Of a stretch of 64,000 nucleotides of DNA, positions 63,762 to 64,000 are shown piece by piece. The DNA is from Paraburkholderia rhynchosiae (lineage in GTDB: Bacteria; Pseudomonadota; Gammaproteobacteria; Burkholderiales; Burkholderiaceae): positions 50,957 through 114,956 of the forward strand of contig NZ_PNXY01000024.1 in assembly GCF_002879865.1 (NCBI RefSeq), written 5' to 3'. The translations under genes were made by a program, and so were the position numbers. Under the pieces are notes generated by a model, which did no database searches, was not told the origin of the DNA, and was given only the letters and a program-made list of their open reading frames with translations. Numbering within the stretch: the first letter of the stretch is position 1; each line of letters begins with the position of its first letter.

Positions 63762-64000
63762 CTAGACAGCGCGGCGAACCATCAATTCCTTGATCTTGCC
63801 AATCGCCTTTGTAGGGTTCAGCCCCTTCGGGCAGACGTCGACGCAGTTCATGATCGTGTGGCAGCGGAACAGGCGGTACGGGTCTTCCAGGTTATCGAGC
63901 CGCTCGCCGGTCGCCTCGTCGCGGCTGTCCGCAATGAAACGGTAGGCCTGCAGCAGCCCCGCCGGACCGACGAACTTGTCCGGATTCCACCAGAAGCTCG
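63762..64000 (-). CDS. sdhB: Succinate dehydrogenase iron-sulfur subunit, C-terminal part
   Basis: About 78 codons of SdhB; the 5' part lies beyond the window. SFWWNPDKFVGPAGLLQAYRF, then RLFRCHTIMNCVDVCPKGLNP carries Cys ligands of the [3Fe-4S] and [4Fe-4S] clusters. It ends MVRRAV at a TAG. It sits upstream of sdhE and gltA in the same transcript direction. Confidence 0.96.
   Translation of the reverse strand, partial: SFWWNPDKFVGPAGLLQAYRFIADSRDEATGERLDNLEDPYRLFRCHTIMNCVDVCPKGLNPTKAIGKIKELMVRRAV

Overview
The window reads as the second replicon of a Burkholderiales bacterium, most likely Paraburkholderia. The DNA is GC-rich. The block sdhB-sdhE-gltA / leuC-ecn-leuD-leuB-asd-fimV-truA-trpF-trpB-methylase-trpA-accD-folC-dedD-cvpA-purF-metZ is the gene order I know from Burkholderia and Paraburkholderia chromosome 2. 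The assignment rests on gene content and order only; no rRNA or tRNA gene was recognised in the window.

Layout. (1) Bases 1-16554, plus strand: a tightly packed alpha-glucan/trehalose operon, glgE (5' end outside the window), treS fused to maltokinase, glgB, glgX, treZ, malQ, treY. Four of the six junctions overlap (ATGA, GTGA or 8 bp). It joins the GlgE route (trehalose to maltose to maltose-1-phosphate to glucan) with branching, debranching and the TreY/TreZ route from glucan back to trehalose, so carbon can cycle between trehalose and glucan. (2) 16615-20218: a CNNM/CorC-type membrane protein, a degenerate histidine-kinase-like protein, an FKBP isomerase and an AraC regulator. (3) 20320-39666, minus strand: conserved anabolic genes for methionine, purine, folate, fatty acid, tryptophan, aspartate-family and leucine synthesis, with an orphan DNA methyltransferase inside the trp genes, FimV, TruA and a small entericidin-like lipoprotein inside leuCD. 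A SAM-II-like riboswitch followed by an intrinsic terminator precedes metZ. (4) 39887-57004, minus strand: an accessory contact-dependent growth inhibition (CDI) locus, cdiB-cdiA-cdiI, where CdiA is 4381 residues. Behind cdiI lies a set of decayed CDI pieces: an IS66 remnant, the tail of a second toxin, an immunity gene with an in-frame stop, and a second CdiA C-terminal linker without its toxin. (5) 58156-60655, plus strand: a three-lipoprotein operon (CsgG-like, DUF4810, DUF799) and a GlsB/YeaQ small membrane protein. (6) 60795-61876: two divergent genes (DUF1479 and an AraC regulator) that have both lost their 5' parts at one junction. (7) 62033-64000, minus strand: gltA, sdhE and the 3' end of sdhB.

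The most interesting part is the CDI region. CdiA carries five in-register copies of an exactly 690-bp unit. Its toxin tip looks like a PD-(D/E)XK CdiA_C tRNase, paired with a small four-cysteine immunity protein, and the downstream fragments record replacement of earlier toxin/immunity pairs between leuC and gltA.
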